Of a stretch of 64,000 bases of DNA, positions 10,446-19,292 are shown piece by piece. Position 1 is the stretch's first letter, and each line of letters starts with the position of its first letter. The stretch spans positions 372,001 through 436,000 of the forward strand of contig BROI01000025.1 of the NCBI GenBank assembly GCA_027923505.1. Reading direction: 5' to 3'. The DNA comes from Mayamaea pseudoterrestris. Its lineage: Eukaryota > Bacillariophyta > Bacillariophyceae > Sellaphorales > Sellaphoraceae. The translations under genes were made by a program, and so were the position numbers. A model generated the notes under the pieces. It saw nothing but the letters and a program-made list of their open reading frames with translations, was not told the DNA's origin and made no database searches.

Positions 10446-13211
10446 ATGTTACGCACTTCAATTATCTTTCTGTCTACAGCGATGCTTGTTGCTTTTGCGT
10501 CAGCTCGCGTCGGACAACATGGTAGTGACATCGAAAATCCTCCATCCATCCACAACAAACGAAGCAGCTACGAACGCACCAACAGTGGAGCTATGTATCC
10601 CTTGAAGGAGCGACGTTTGCGAGAAGCAACAGAGCACTGGACCATGGCTGACATTAAGGAAAAGTACATGCTGACCTTCAATGAAGACAGTCCCCCCAAG
10701 CCGCTTGAGCTCTTTCTCTTGCAGCTGATTGAGACCGATGGACACCTACCTAACGAGCCCTCTCTTGACACGATAACTACCGGCTTGGAAAACTTTCTCA
10801 CGGCGGAGCTTAATGCGCTCTTTGCTCCAACTCATAAGATTCAAGAGATTGAAGCAACAATAAAAGAGCAGCAGGCCATTGCCGACGGAAGCGAGCTTCT
10901 GACAAGCGTCGAGGTCACCTTCATGTATGAGCCCTCGCCCGAACAAGCCATTCTCGAACTTTGGGTCCAAAGCATTATGGCGAATCTGACCATGCTAGTA
11001 TCAAATATTACATCCCTTGCTGACGGCGATCCCGAGCTGGCCAATTTATCATCTGCCCAACGAGCGGTATATGCTCCATCCGACGGAGGAACCTCGGGCA
11101 TTGTTAGCGACAAAGACCCAGTCAGCAGGTCTCCAAATTCCGATTCCATGCCGTACATTATCGTTCCGGCCGTCCTTGCAGGCGTCTTGCTGGTGGGACT
11201 CATAGTGTTGCTCTCAGCCCAGCGCAGCAAGAAACGACGCACACAGCTCCTTTGCTTCACCGCGCAAGATCCGAACGAGCATCCAAGTCGATCGCTAGCT
11301 CGAGCTAACCTCCAAAAAGACATGAACAACACTTCCAAGGCAAACAACAGCAACAATAACACCAGTGGTCAGATCTCCGTTTTCATGGAGGATGATAGCG
11401 ACATTTTCTCAATCGAAACCGGCCTTATTGACTCGCCTGCGGCGAAGCGACGCCTCGAATCACCAACAAACAAGCGATCAAATGCCAAGATTCCAAAGTT
11501 GTACTCTGAAACCGACCTTTTCAGTGGTTTGGAGAGCGGGGTTACCAGTCCGAAAAATGGCGCAAGTGGAGCCAGCATCTTTTCCTTCTTGTCAGGTTTG
11601 ACTAATCGCAGCGAGGCGACCATTCCTGTCAGCAACACTACCACAGCGAACAGCAAGAGCGCGGCATCATCTAACGGGTACACCTTGGGCATCAGTAGCC
11701 GTCATAACGGTACCGACATGCAAAGTGGTACACCTCACTCACAGGTGGGCAGCTTGTTTGCCTTTAGCGAGGAGGGAGAGGAAGATGATGATACCGACGA
11801 AGAAGAAGACGACGACGACGACGACGAAACCTACCCGGTCCCTCCTGTCACCAGCCCCAAGACACCATATGATGAAGAAGCACAACCTGAGGTTGTTGAA
11901 GACTTTTTGATTGACACGGCCAGCATGAACTCTGAGACACACATGCGCGAGCATTACGACGATGAAGCAATGGTCAGTCCAAAGAATGGCTTTAACATTC
12001 CCAGCCCTGCATCGGCTGGACCGTCACCTCCTGTCGCTGCTCATTCAGTCGAAGCACGTTTCCCAGACACCGAAGAAGAACCAATGGAAGTTCCCAAACA
12101 AGAGTCACCGAAGAAAGGGTGGTTTAACTTCTTCGGGCCAAAGAGCTCCACCAAGGCTTCTCGACAAAATGAGCCAGCTGATGACGATTCAACGACCTCT
12201 GCGGAACTAAACGAGCAGATTGTGGAGGAAGCATCCTCCCCCATGTCGGCGGAAGTGAACGTTGCCTGGAACGACGCTGCAAATGCACAGCGCAACGCGG
12301 CTGCAGCTGCCGCTTTTGTGGACGTCGTGAAGTCAAACTACGAGTCACCCACGGAAGCTGAACAGCATAATGGACGAGGACGTCGCCATGCCAAGACCAC
12401 CAACACTGACGGGACAGAGCAGTACCAACGCGAAACCATGGAACACAATCCGGAATGGTCTATTGACGAAGGAACCATATCAACTCCGAGTGCAGGATCT
12501 CCTGAACGTCGAGAAAAAGCTGTACACAATAGCTATGGAATCTGGCAGGCTGAAACAGGCCTGTTGCCGCTTCAGAGCAAGACTCCCGTCCCAACAAGCA
12601 CGTCCAAGGCCAAGAATGAATCTAATATTTCTGGGCTTTCAAGTATCCAGCAATACAACGTCTCGGGCAATGCTTCTAGCAGCGTAAATGTTTCCAACAG
12701 CATCAATACGAGCAGTAGCTTGCCGTTTGATGCAAAGGCGAGTCCCAGCAAGCAACTGGTGGATGACCTCAAGTGGTTGGAGAAACAGTTGAAAGGACAG
12801 GTTCACAAAGTTTTGTCTCCGTCGAATGCCGATCCTGCCTGCACCGAGCCTTCCTTGAATGCTTCGGATTCAATGTCATTCACTTCAGAGTCTGAGCTAC
12901 AGCAACCAGTGTCTAGCGAGACGGAAACCTCCTCGCTATTGCCACCCCGCGAATCAATCATCTGTCGCGACTGTATTGCACCACCTGGAAAGCTCAAGAT
13001 CATCATCCACTCAACCAAGGATGGACCAGCCGTGCACACGGTCAAGGAAGGAAGCGCGCTCGAAGGTCAGATCTTTCCTGGCGACCTCATTATCAGCGTC
13101 GACAATGTTGATACTCGCTCCTACACGGCAGAACAAGTTATGAAGAACATGACGGCCAAGTCAAAGTATGAGCGAACGATTACGGTCTTGCATATTGAGC
13201 AAGACTCGTAA
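10446..13211 (+). CDS. Single-pass membrane protein with acidic tail and C-terminal PDZ domain
   Basis: The 921-residue product starts with a signal peptide (MLRTSIIFLSTAMLVAFASA). A lumenal or extracellular domain follows to about residue 235, with several N-glycosylation sequons (NLTMLVSNIT). The membrane segment lies near residues 238-258 (YIIVPAVLAGVLLVGLIVLL), followed by KKRR. A long low-complexity tail includes a poly-Asp/Glu block near residues 440-460. The last 90 residues are a PDZ domain: GPAVHTVKEGS, then IFPGDLIISVDNVDTR and a terminal helix and strand. This PDZ is clearly homologous to that of the gene ending at 31013 (shared GP-VH, GDLI, DTR, TA, ERxIT). A helical LVDDLKWLEKQL segment precedes it. 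PDZ domains bind C-termini or internal peptides; partner and role are unknown. Confidence 0.85.
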   Translation: MLRTSIIFLSTAMLVAFASARVGQHGSDIENPPSIHNKRSSYERTNSGAMYPLKERRLREATEHWTMADIKEKYMLTFNEDSPPKPLELFLLQLIETDGHLPNEPSLDTITTGLENFLTAELNALFAPTHKIQEIEATIKEQQAIADGSELLTSVEVTFMYEPSPEQAILELWVQSIMANLTMLVSNITSLADGDPELANLSSAQRAVYAPSDGGTSGIVSDKDPVSRSPNSDSMPYIIVPAVLAGVLLVGLIVLLSAQRSKKRRTQLLCFTAQDPNEHPSRSLARANLQKDMNNTSKANNSNNNTSGQISVFMEDDSDIFSIETGLIDSPAAKRRLESPTNKRSNAKIPKLYSETDLFSGLESGVTSPKNGASGASIFSFLSGLTNRSEATIPVSNTTTANSKSAASSNGYTLGISSRHNGTDMQSGTPHSQVGSLFAFSEEGEEDDDTDEEEDDDDDDETYPVPPVTSPKTPYDEEAQPEVVEDFLIDTASMNSETHMREHYDDEAMVSPKNGFNIPSPASAGPSPPVAAHSVEARFPDTEEEPMEVPKQESPKKGWFNFFGPKSSTKASRQNEPADDDSTTSAELNEQIVEEASSPMSAEVNVAWNDAANAQRNAAAAAAFVDVVKSNYESPTEAEQHNGRGRRHAKTTNTDGTEQYQRETMEHNPEWSIDEGTISTPSAGSPERREKAVHNSYGIWQAETGLLPLQSKTPVPTSTSKAKNESNISGLSSIQQYNVSGNASSSVNVSNSINTSSSLPFDAKASPSKQLVDDLKWLEKQLKGQVHKVLSPSNADPACTEPSLNASDSMSFTSESELQQPVSSETETSSLLPPRESIICRDCIAPPGKLKIIIHSTKDGPAVHTVKEGSALEGQIFPGDLIISVDNVDTRSYTAEQVMKNMTAKSKYERTITVLHIEQDS

Positions 13212-13525
13212 TTTGGATTGCGCTGAATAAACAAGCTGCAACTATGCGAATGTCAGTACCGGAAGTTGCTTAAAGAGGTAATCCCTTTATACAAAATATC
13301 TTGCGCTCATAAGTTAGTCACAGTATAGGAAGCAATGGTAGAGGTTGTCATAGGAGAGAGGTGACTGTATTTACTTTTACAGGTAGCTGACACCGGATTG
13401 CACTTGTCTCACTGGTTTACAGTGCGTGACAAGATCTTCCAAAAAATTCGACGAGCGTACCGGTAGACCATGAGATTCATTCCTTTCACCGTGCACATCA
13501 AAGCTGTAAGCAAATGCCTTGAAAT
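13212..13525. other. Short intergenic region with a TACCGGTA palindrome
   Basis: About 310 bases between same-strand genes. TACCGGTA is at 13458-13465, roughly 65 nt before the CDP-DAG synthase start. No gene seen. Confidence 0.4.
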
Positions 13526-14365
13526 ATGTCTTCATCATTCCAGAGACTTCATCGCTACTATAAGCTGCACTGGACAGATCTTCCTCGTCGCATGGCAACG
13601 ATCTGCATTGGCGTTCCCATTCTCTGGCGTATGTTTCTCGACGACTGGTTGCGAACAGTCTTCTTTCACGGCCTACTTGCTGTCATTCTTTGGGAATGGA
13701 TGCATATTAGCAAAAGCTACAGTCTTTGGTGGAGTTTACTGTTAATTCATGTGCCAAGAGAATTGTTTCTGCCGTCACTCGTCAGCGCGGTGGCAATGTC
13801 ACAAATATTCAAACCGACCGACAAGGAGAAAGGATCTCCCTTTATGACTGGATCACTCTTGATAACGATACCCTTTTATAGCTGGATGCACGTACAAAGC
13901 TTGGGATTTGGTTATGTCGTTTCGCTACTTCTGGTGACTTGGAATGTGGATACTGGGTCGCTCATTGCTGGGCGGATGCTTGGAGCCAAAGGACAACCGC
14001 TATGGCTGACGCGCGTCTCGCCAGGCAAGTCCATTGCAGGACTCTTTGGAGGTTTGGTGGGAGGGCTTGGTACGTTTGTGTTGCTGGGCCGCTTTTGGAA
14101 GCTTATTTTGCGTTTAAACTTGGCGTCATTAGATTCTGTCAAGATCAACCTGGAGCTAGATACAATGCACGCAGTTTACATTGGGGCATCGCTGTCCGTG
14201 GCGGCATCTCTCGGCGACTTGTGGGAGTCGAGTCTAAAGCGGCAATGGGGCGTCAAGGATACTTCCAAACTGCTGCCTGGACACGGAGGGATCCTCGATC
14301 GATTCGATAGTTCGCTCGTGGCTGTCTTGCTTTACGAATTCTACATTAACCAGGGATTAGTTTGA
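13526..14365 (+). CDS. CDS: Phosphatidate cytidylyltransferase (CDP-diacylglycerol synthase), CdsA type
   Basis: This integral membrane enzyme makes CDP-diacylglycerol from phosphatidate and CTP, the precursor of phosphatidylglycerol, phosphatidylinositol and cardiolipin. The 279 residues are mostly hydrophobic helices. The C-terminal family signature is complete: SSLKRQWGVKD, then LPGHGGILDRFDS (roughly residues 233-262), with the paired Asp, His and Arg residues. The upstream NVDTGSLIAGRMLG and SPGKSIAGLFGG blocks are also typical. Length and signature fit the bacterial-type CdsA branch, which in algae often serves plastids, but I see no obvious bipartite plastid presequence at this start. 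It supplies the substrate for the PGP synthase encoded at 33514-35169. Confidence 0.93.
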   Translation: MSSSFQRLHRYYKLHWTDLPRRMATICIGVPILWRMFLDDWLRTVFFHGLLAVILWEWMHISKSYSLWWSLLLIHVPRELFLPSLVSAVAMSQIFKPTDKEKGSPFMTGSLLITIPFYSWMHVQSLGFGYVVSLLLVTWNVDTGSLIAGRMLGAKGQPLWLTRVSPGKSIAGLFGGLVGGLGTFVLLGRFWKLILRLNLASLDSVKINLELDTMHAVYIGASLSVAASLGDLWESSLKRQWGVKDTSKLLPGHGGILDRFDSSLVAVLLYEFYINQGLV

Positions 14366-14481
14366 TCAACAAGAAATCTTTGCAGAATCGTGAACAGTTT
14401 TACTGTTAACAGTCGGGAGCTTCATACATACAACATTAACATTGCTTCCTGGCTCTGCCTCGCTATCGCCTCCACTCTCAT

Positions 14482-15555
14482 TTACTCGTCCTCCGCGACG
14501 CCAAACAAGCATGGCGGAGCATTAAAGACGTGCGCAGGCGGCAAACTTTCCTCCTTACTTAGCTCTTCGGCCGGAACGTCGTTTCGTTCAAAAATGCAAA
14601 TATGCATTTCGCAATGCACACTCTGCATAAACTTGTGCAGTGTTGGAAAACAAATTTGGTCCGGAATCGCAGGATCACCGCAATAGTGCACATCCTTGAA
14701 CACTTGCGGCAGAAAATGGTTGCGAAAGGCAACTGCGTCGGCTTCTGCAATGGGCTGAATATCTTCCACCACAAGCAAACCACCCGGCGCCAAACGGGGA
14801 AACCAGAAAAACACCGTCTTGGCCATGTGTTCGGAAATGTGCGCGCCATCATCGATGACAAGTTTGAGTGGAGGAGCGCTAGGACTGCGCATGTCGCTCC
14901 AAACGCGTACAAGTGTGTCGTAATCGTTCGCGTCACCGCAGTGCAGTCGGTTCGAATCAATGAGCTGTTGATACTCGGCGTGCTCAGCGGCAAAGTTACC
15001 ATACGGCCACTTGCCCTCACTCTGTGGCCCTCCGGGAAGACACGAGATCTCCAATGAGTGAGCTTCCGCCCTCGGCATGAATTTTCGAAAAGCGTCAAAG
15101 CCTCGTCCATTGAAGAAGCCTATCTCAAGCATTTGAAAGGGCTCAGCATTGTCTCCAGCAAACAAGGGACCAAGCCTCGCATTGTACATTGTATGATAGA
15201 AATGACTTGCTCCAGTTCGACACTTTGGTTCAGCTAGTTGCGGTTGGGGACAGTCCTCTAAATTCTTTAAACAATGCGGCAAGGTATAGGGACCTTCCAC
15301 CTTGTCCGTGCCCGTCGAAAGACCGATTGCTTCAAAGTCGTACAACCGCCGCGACGACGATGCAACGAAAGTGTTGGAAGACGAATCTTGGTTTTTTCTT
15401 GCTGCCAATGGTACACCGTCCAACAGCAGTAAAGATCGCTGCTGGATCGTCGTGACTGCAACAGTCAAGAGAATCACTAAGACAATACATGGTATTGCAC
15501 GGCCACCGCTGCTGACAATTCCTTTGTTGCTGTATATTCGCTGCGTTCTTGCCAT
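14482..15555 (-). CDS. Type II membrane class I SAM-dependent methyltransferase
   Basis: The 357-residue protein has an N-terminal anchor (about residues 20-38) and a lumenal methyltransferase domain. FQMLEIGFFNGRGFDAF carries the LEIG-x-x-x-G SAM-binding loop, LEISCLPGG the next strand, LVIDDGAHISEHM a DDGxH metal/active-site motif, and GGLLVVEDIQP the following strand with VEDI. These motifs match O-methyltransferases related to macrocin and TylF types that methylate sugars. The C-terminal region is Cys-rich (HYCGDPAIPDQIC), which suits a secretory compartment. The substrate is unknown; a glycan is a plausible inference from membrane topology. It converges with the CDP-DAG synthase 116 nt away. 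Confidence 0.82.
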   Translation of the reverse strand: MARTQRIYSNKGIVSSGGRAIPCIVLVILLTVAVTTIQQRSLLLLDGVPLAARKNQDSSSNTFVASSSRRLYDFEAIGLSTGTDKVEGPYTLPHCLKNLEDCPQPQLAEPKCRTGASHFYHTMYNARLGPLFAGDNAEPFQMLEIGFFNGRGFDAFRKFMPRAEAHSLEISCLPGGPQSEGKWPYGNFAAEHAEYQQLIDSNRLHCGDANDYDTLVRVWSDMRSPSAPPLKLVIDDGAHISEHMAKTVFFWFPRLAPGGLLVVEDIQPIAEADAVAFRNHFLPQVFKDVHYCGDPAIPDQICFPTLHKFMQSVHCEMHICIFERNDVPAEELSKEESLPPAHVFNAPPCLFGVAEDE

Positions 15556-15978
15556 TGCTACGCAGTTTGAAGAATGAAGAATACGGTGATAGTTGACTGT
15601 CTCATCAGTGAAAATGCAAAGCGAAGCGGGTCAAAAAAGTGACGTCGGGAGAAGGCGATCCGAACGCCGAGCGGCCGAACGCGCCGATGACAAAGCGCGG
15701 CAAAATTGAAAGTCCCGCGCCGGACGTCGGCCCGTCCATCAAGCTCTTGTATAGTTAATGCGCTGTACGAAATGCAGTTTTCTGAAAGTCTTGTATTGCA
15801 TCAACTATGGGACCGGCATCAAGTCAGTGCGATGTATAAGTACTGTACTCCCGGGCATGCTTTACCTCATGGAGTACACCGAGTAAGACTTAGTACTGCT
15901 TACTAACTTAACTACCAGTATTTTTCTTTACATATACTTACGTTTTACTGTGTTAAAATTTCATTGCATGGGTTTAAA
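15556..15978. promoter_or_regulatory. Intergenic region with TGACGTC element
   Basis: About 420 bases lie upstream of the minus-strand methyltransferase and downstream of the acidic-protein gene. TGACGTC is at 15640-15646, about 85 nt upstream of the methyltransferase ATG, in a GC-rich stretch. No gene seen. Confidence 0.4.
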
Positions 15979-17886
15979 TTACTCAACAGCGACTGGTGCT
16001 TGGTTAGTGACTTCCTCTGCCGCAGGCTCGGGTCCCATTTCTTCCTCATTTTCAGACGCATGTGACAGGTTGGACATGGCCTTGCTTGCAACAGCAACGA
16101 CTTCGTCTACTTCCACTGGAACATTGGATGCTTGCTCTTTGACGACATGGCTGTTGCTCTTCTTAGCCAGGATCGATCTTAGAGAGAAGCGAGAAGCCTT
16201 GGACTGCTTGGACGCGACAGTTGGTTGGTCAACCACAACAATTACATCCTGAGCAACTTGGTCTGGTTGTTCATCGTCTCGCCCTTCAACTTCCTCGTCA
16301 TCGACTTGGCGATCTTCCGTATCTTCACGTTCTCCAGCTTCGTCTACCGGTACATCAGCGAAATCCGCAACACTGATATGAGCAATTGATTCCTCTCGGA
16401 CGAGTGCCTCTTCTTCCTGAGGTGCCATCTCGGCCTCGAGACTTGCCTTGGCTTCAAGTTCTTCCATTGTTACCTCTTCAGTTGGAACATTGTCGTAGTC
16501 CTTGATCTCGCAGTGACCGCATTGGCGCATGTAACCACTAAAGTCCTTGAGTAGAACTTCGAATCCACGTTCGATGCGTTCTGTGTGCGACATGAATCGA
16601 ACCATTCCAGGTATTTCCTGCAAATTTTCCATGTCATTTTCAGTTGCAACCTCGTCTGGGACGGCGCTCTTTCGTGAAAAGCGAGACATGGCAGCGGAAA
16701 TGATGCTCGCTCTTGAGCGCTTGCTCCTCTTGGATCCATCACTGAGAGCTGTTGCAACAGCCGGAATGGTGGCTGCTTCCTCGGCTTCGGCTTCAACTTC
16801 AGCTTCCTCCTCTTGAAGGGTCTCTTCCACGACCTCCTCTGTCTCTACTTCCTCATCCTCAATCTGAGCGACTTCTTTTTCTTCTTCGTCGTCTACTACT
16901 ATTTCGTCCACTTCACTAGGAACAGCGACGACTGGGGCATCAATCTTTTCCTCGTCGACGTTCACGACGGCGAGTGCCGCCGCACCACCTCCAACGGCTG
17001 CAGCAGTTCCGACAACAGCACCAGTGGTTGCACTGGTCGACTTGCATGCGGCGCACCAACCAAAAAGTCCCTTGATAATAGTTGGCGTTTCAGTCGCTTC
17101 CGCAGAAGCGGCCTTGGCGACATTTTCAACAACCTTCTCATCGTCAACCGCAGCCTCCTTGTCGACGAGCGATGGCGAGTCTTCCTTGGTTTCACTTTCC
17201 TTATTTTCTGCCTCGTCGACATCGTTCTCTTCGATAAGAGTCAATCCCTTGACGCCGGCAGCCGCCTCTTCCTTGCGCGTTGCGATATCCTCGATGGTGC
17301 TCTCCTGCCCAAGCGTTGACGAAGTGGCACCAGAGGCTCGACTACTGTCGTCGTCATCGTCTTCAAACTCTTCTTCCATTGGGCGAGCGCCACCTCCCAA
17401 CATGCAAACATTGGAGAGAGTCTTGCCAATGGAGTCAAAAAAGTCAGTGGCCGCGTTTTTCGACTTGGGTGACTTGAGTAGCGCATGCGGAGTCACGGGA
17501 GGCGTCATAATGTCATCCGGATCATACTCTACAGGTTCCGGCAGCGTCGTAGTGGTGATTTCCTTGGGAGGAACGGTGCCTTCAGGGTCACGCGGCTCGG
17601 CTGAAAGATTGACCAAGTTGCGACTGGCAGGAGCATCGGGCTTTGAGCCGGTGGTGCTTGCGACCGGCTGAATCTCTTCGGGGTCTCGAGACTCCATTGT
17701 TTTGATACCATCAGGCTCAAGACTCTTCTGACTTTCAATCGAGTCGTTGCGCGCAATCAATCTTCCGTCGTCGACCGACGCGTCTTCAACCATAATAATC
17801 GGTGCCTTGATGTTGCTGCCAGTCGTGACAGCTTCCTCAACTGTAGCCGACGCCTTCTTTTTTCCAAGCTTATTGAGAAAGCCCAT
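15979..17886 (-). CDS. Acidic Glu/Asp/Val/Ala-rich protein, function unknown
   Basis: The 635-residue protein is dominated by Glu, Asp, Val, Ala and Ser and is probably disordered. It opens with MGFLNKLGKKKAS, a Gly2 followed by a basic patch that could be N-myristoylated and membrane-attached, although residue 6 is Lys rather than the preferred Ser or Thr. There are two less acidic islands. One near residue 280 (GLFGWCAACKSTSATTGAVVG) continues into an Ala/Gly/Val stretch of marginal hydrophobicity. The other near residues 430-465 (RFMSHTERIERGFEVLLKDF, then a Cys-Gly-His-Cys) may be a short folded or helical module. I do not recognise a family. It is divergent from the gene at 18289. Confidence 0.75.
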   Translation of the reverse strand: MGFLNKLGKKKASATVEEAVTTGSNIKAPIIMVEDASVDDGRLIARNDSIESQKSLEPDGIKTMESRDPEEIQPVASTTGSKPDAPASRNLVNLSAEPRDPEGTVPPKEITTTTLPEPVEYDPDDIMTPPVTPHALLKSPKSKNAATDFFDSIGKTLSNVCMLGGGARPMEEEFEDDDDDSSRASGATSSTLGQESTIEDIATRKEEAAAGVKGLTLIEENDVDEAENKESETKEDSPSLVDKEAAVDDEKVVENVAKAASAEATETPTIIKGLFGWCAACKSTSATTGAVVGTAAAVGGGAAALAVVNVDEEKIDAPVVAVPSEVDEIVVDDEEEKEVAQIEDEEVETEEVVEETLQEEEAEVEAEAEEAATIPAVATALSDGSKRSKRSRASIISAAMSRFSRKSAVPDEVATENDMENLQEIPGMVRFMSHTERIERGFEVLLKDFSGYMRQCGHCEIKDYDNVPTEEVTMEELEAKASLEAEMAPQEEEALVREESIAHISVADFADVPVDEAGEREDTEDRQVDDEEVEGRDDEQPDQVAQDVIVVVDQPTVASKQSKASRFSLRSILAKKSNSHVVKEQASNVPVEVDEVVAVASKAMSNLSHASENEEEMGPEPAAEEVTNQAPVAVE

Positions 17887-18288
17887 TGTTGCTGCTCTTG
17901 TTGTTTACTTGTCGTTGCCGCTCGTTGCAACAGAAACTGAAGAGAGTAAGTGAACGTTGTGTACTTCCAACGCGGTGCGTTTCTCGCCGACCCATCGCTC
18001 TTCCAGAAATCGCGAGCTCGGCCGGCTCGCGAGTCGCCGATCCACAGCCTGGCGTCATTGTAACCATGATTGGCACGCCCAGCGTGTTATGTGTGTACCT
18101 GTATTACTTAAGAGAGTGAAAAATACATAGGCACTTAACGGCTCCAAACACGCTTCAGTTGCGAAATTCGTGCGTTGAAAGATCAATTCAATGAGCAGCA
18201 TCATCGCCTCACATCATTCGTTGTTGCTGTTCCGTTCAACCATCACAACTCGACCTTGCTACACCCGGACGGTTTTGTTACGATTACA
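17887..18288. promoter_or_regulatory. Divergent promoter region
   Basis: About 400 bases between two divergent starts. The frame of the rightward gene stays open upstream to 18175, but without an ATG, so I treat this as 5' untranslated and promoter sequence. No other feature seen. Confidence 0.35.
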
Positions 18289-19083
18289 ATGAAACAGGAA
18301 ACGAGAACATTTGGTAGCTTCTGGTCCTGCGGCTCGTTGTTACCAGAAGATGAGGTCAATACTCTCACTGGTTTCCTGACATGCAAAGCCCCCGACGCAC
18401 CCCCCGCAGCTGCTGCGACGACAGTAACTGCCAAGCAATGCAGTGCCACTAACCAAGATCCAGTCACCAGTAACACAACTGATGCTAGCAGCCGGCCATA
18501 TCAACGAACTAGCTCGCCAGCCCGGCCATGGGCGATGCAGGTAGGAAGCAGCGATGCTCCGATCGACATGAGAGACGCCGCGTCAACAGTTGCAACGCCA
18601 ATTGAACCAAAGCGACCAGCTCGGGAAGTGAAAAAAACAACGATGCTACGAGAACTGCGACAGCAGCGAGAAGCTACACCCACGCGAGTGGAACGTCCAA
18701 AAACAGCGACGCCGCCAGTATCAGATGACAATAGCATCACCGAAAAAGCCGCACCACATTTTCCTGGGCCAGAAGTTGCCTACCGACATCGGCGAACACC
18801 GGAACCCGAGCAGCGCAGAGTTCACAACATGCGTTTGTCGCCAGAAGGCCGAATCAAATCGACATTGGCGTCAAGCAAGAATCAAGGCACGGGAATTGAG
18901 CTGCGCAAGGTGTTTGAAAACGAAGAGTTTGTCACCTTTCGCAAGGTTGCGTACTCGGGCAAGACGAATATACCATTTTCTATGCATGACAGCGAATTAG
19001 AACCTGACTCTGACGATAGCCAGAGTCGAAAGAGTTCGTCGCATCAAGTGCTTGTTGTCACAAAGAAGCGATATCCGAGGTAG
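18289..19083 (+). CDS. Basic, probably disordered protein of unknown function
   Basis: The first ATG of the frame gives 264 residues (MKQETRTFGSFWSCGSLL). The middle is rich in Ala, Thr, Arg, Pro and Ser. The last 90 residues look more constrained (VFENEEFVTFRKVAYSGK and a C-terminal QVLVVTKKRYPR) and contain an acidic Ser-rich DSELEPDSDDS stretch that could be a casein-kinase target. No domain, signal peptide or membrane segment is visible. The reading frame opens further upstream but only from a non-ATG codon. Function unknown; coding status is supported by frame length and by the constrained C-terminal part. Confidence 0.6.
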   Translation: MKQETRTFGSFWSCGSLLPEDEVNTLTGFLTCKAPDAPPAAAATTVTAKQCSATNQDPVTSNTTDASSRPYQRTSSPARPWAMQVGSSDAPIDMRDAASTVATPIEPKRPAREVKKTTMLRELRQQREATPTRVERPKTATPPVSDDNSITEKAAPHFPGPEVAYRHRRTPEPEQRRVHNMRLSPEGRIKSTLASSKNQGTGIELRKVFENEEFVTFRKVAYSGKTNIPFSMHDSELEPDSDDSQSRKSSSHQVLVVTKKRYPR

Positions 19084-19292
19084 CCATGTACATATGAACA
19101 TAGTATGAAGGTACCGGTATTGTAGGAGCACATGCAGAGTATTCCGCATGTAAAGAGTAGCAAGCCTTGAATTTTATATTTATATATTTCAAACGGTACG
19201 ATATTAATGAAAGGTCGGTGCTTACGCTCTGTACATTTTAATCTACCGTTTTACATTCCTAAACCATTCGTTATCAATAATTCCGCCGAAGA

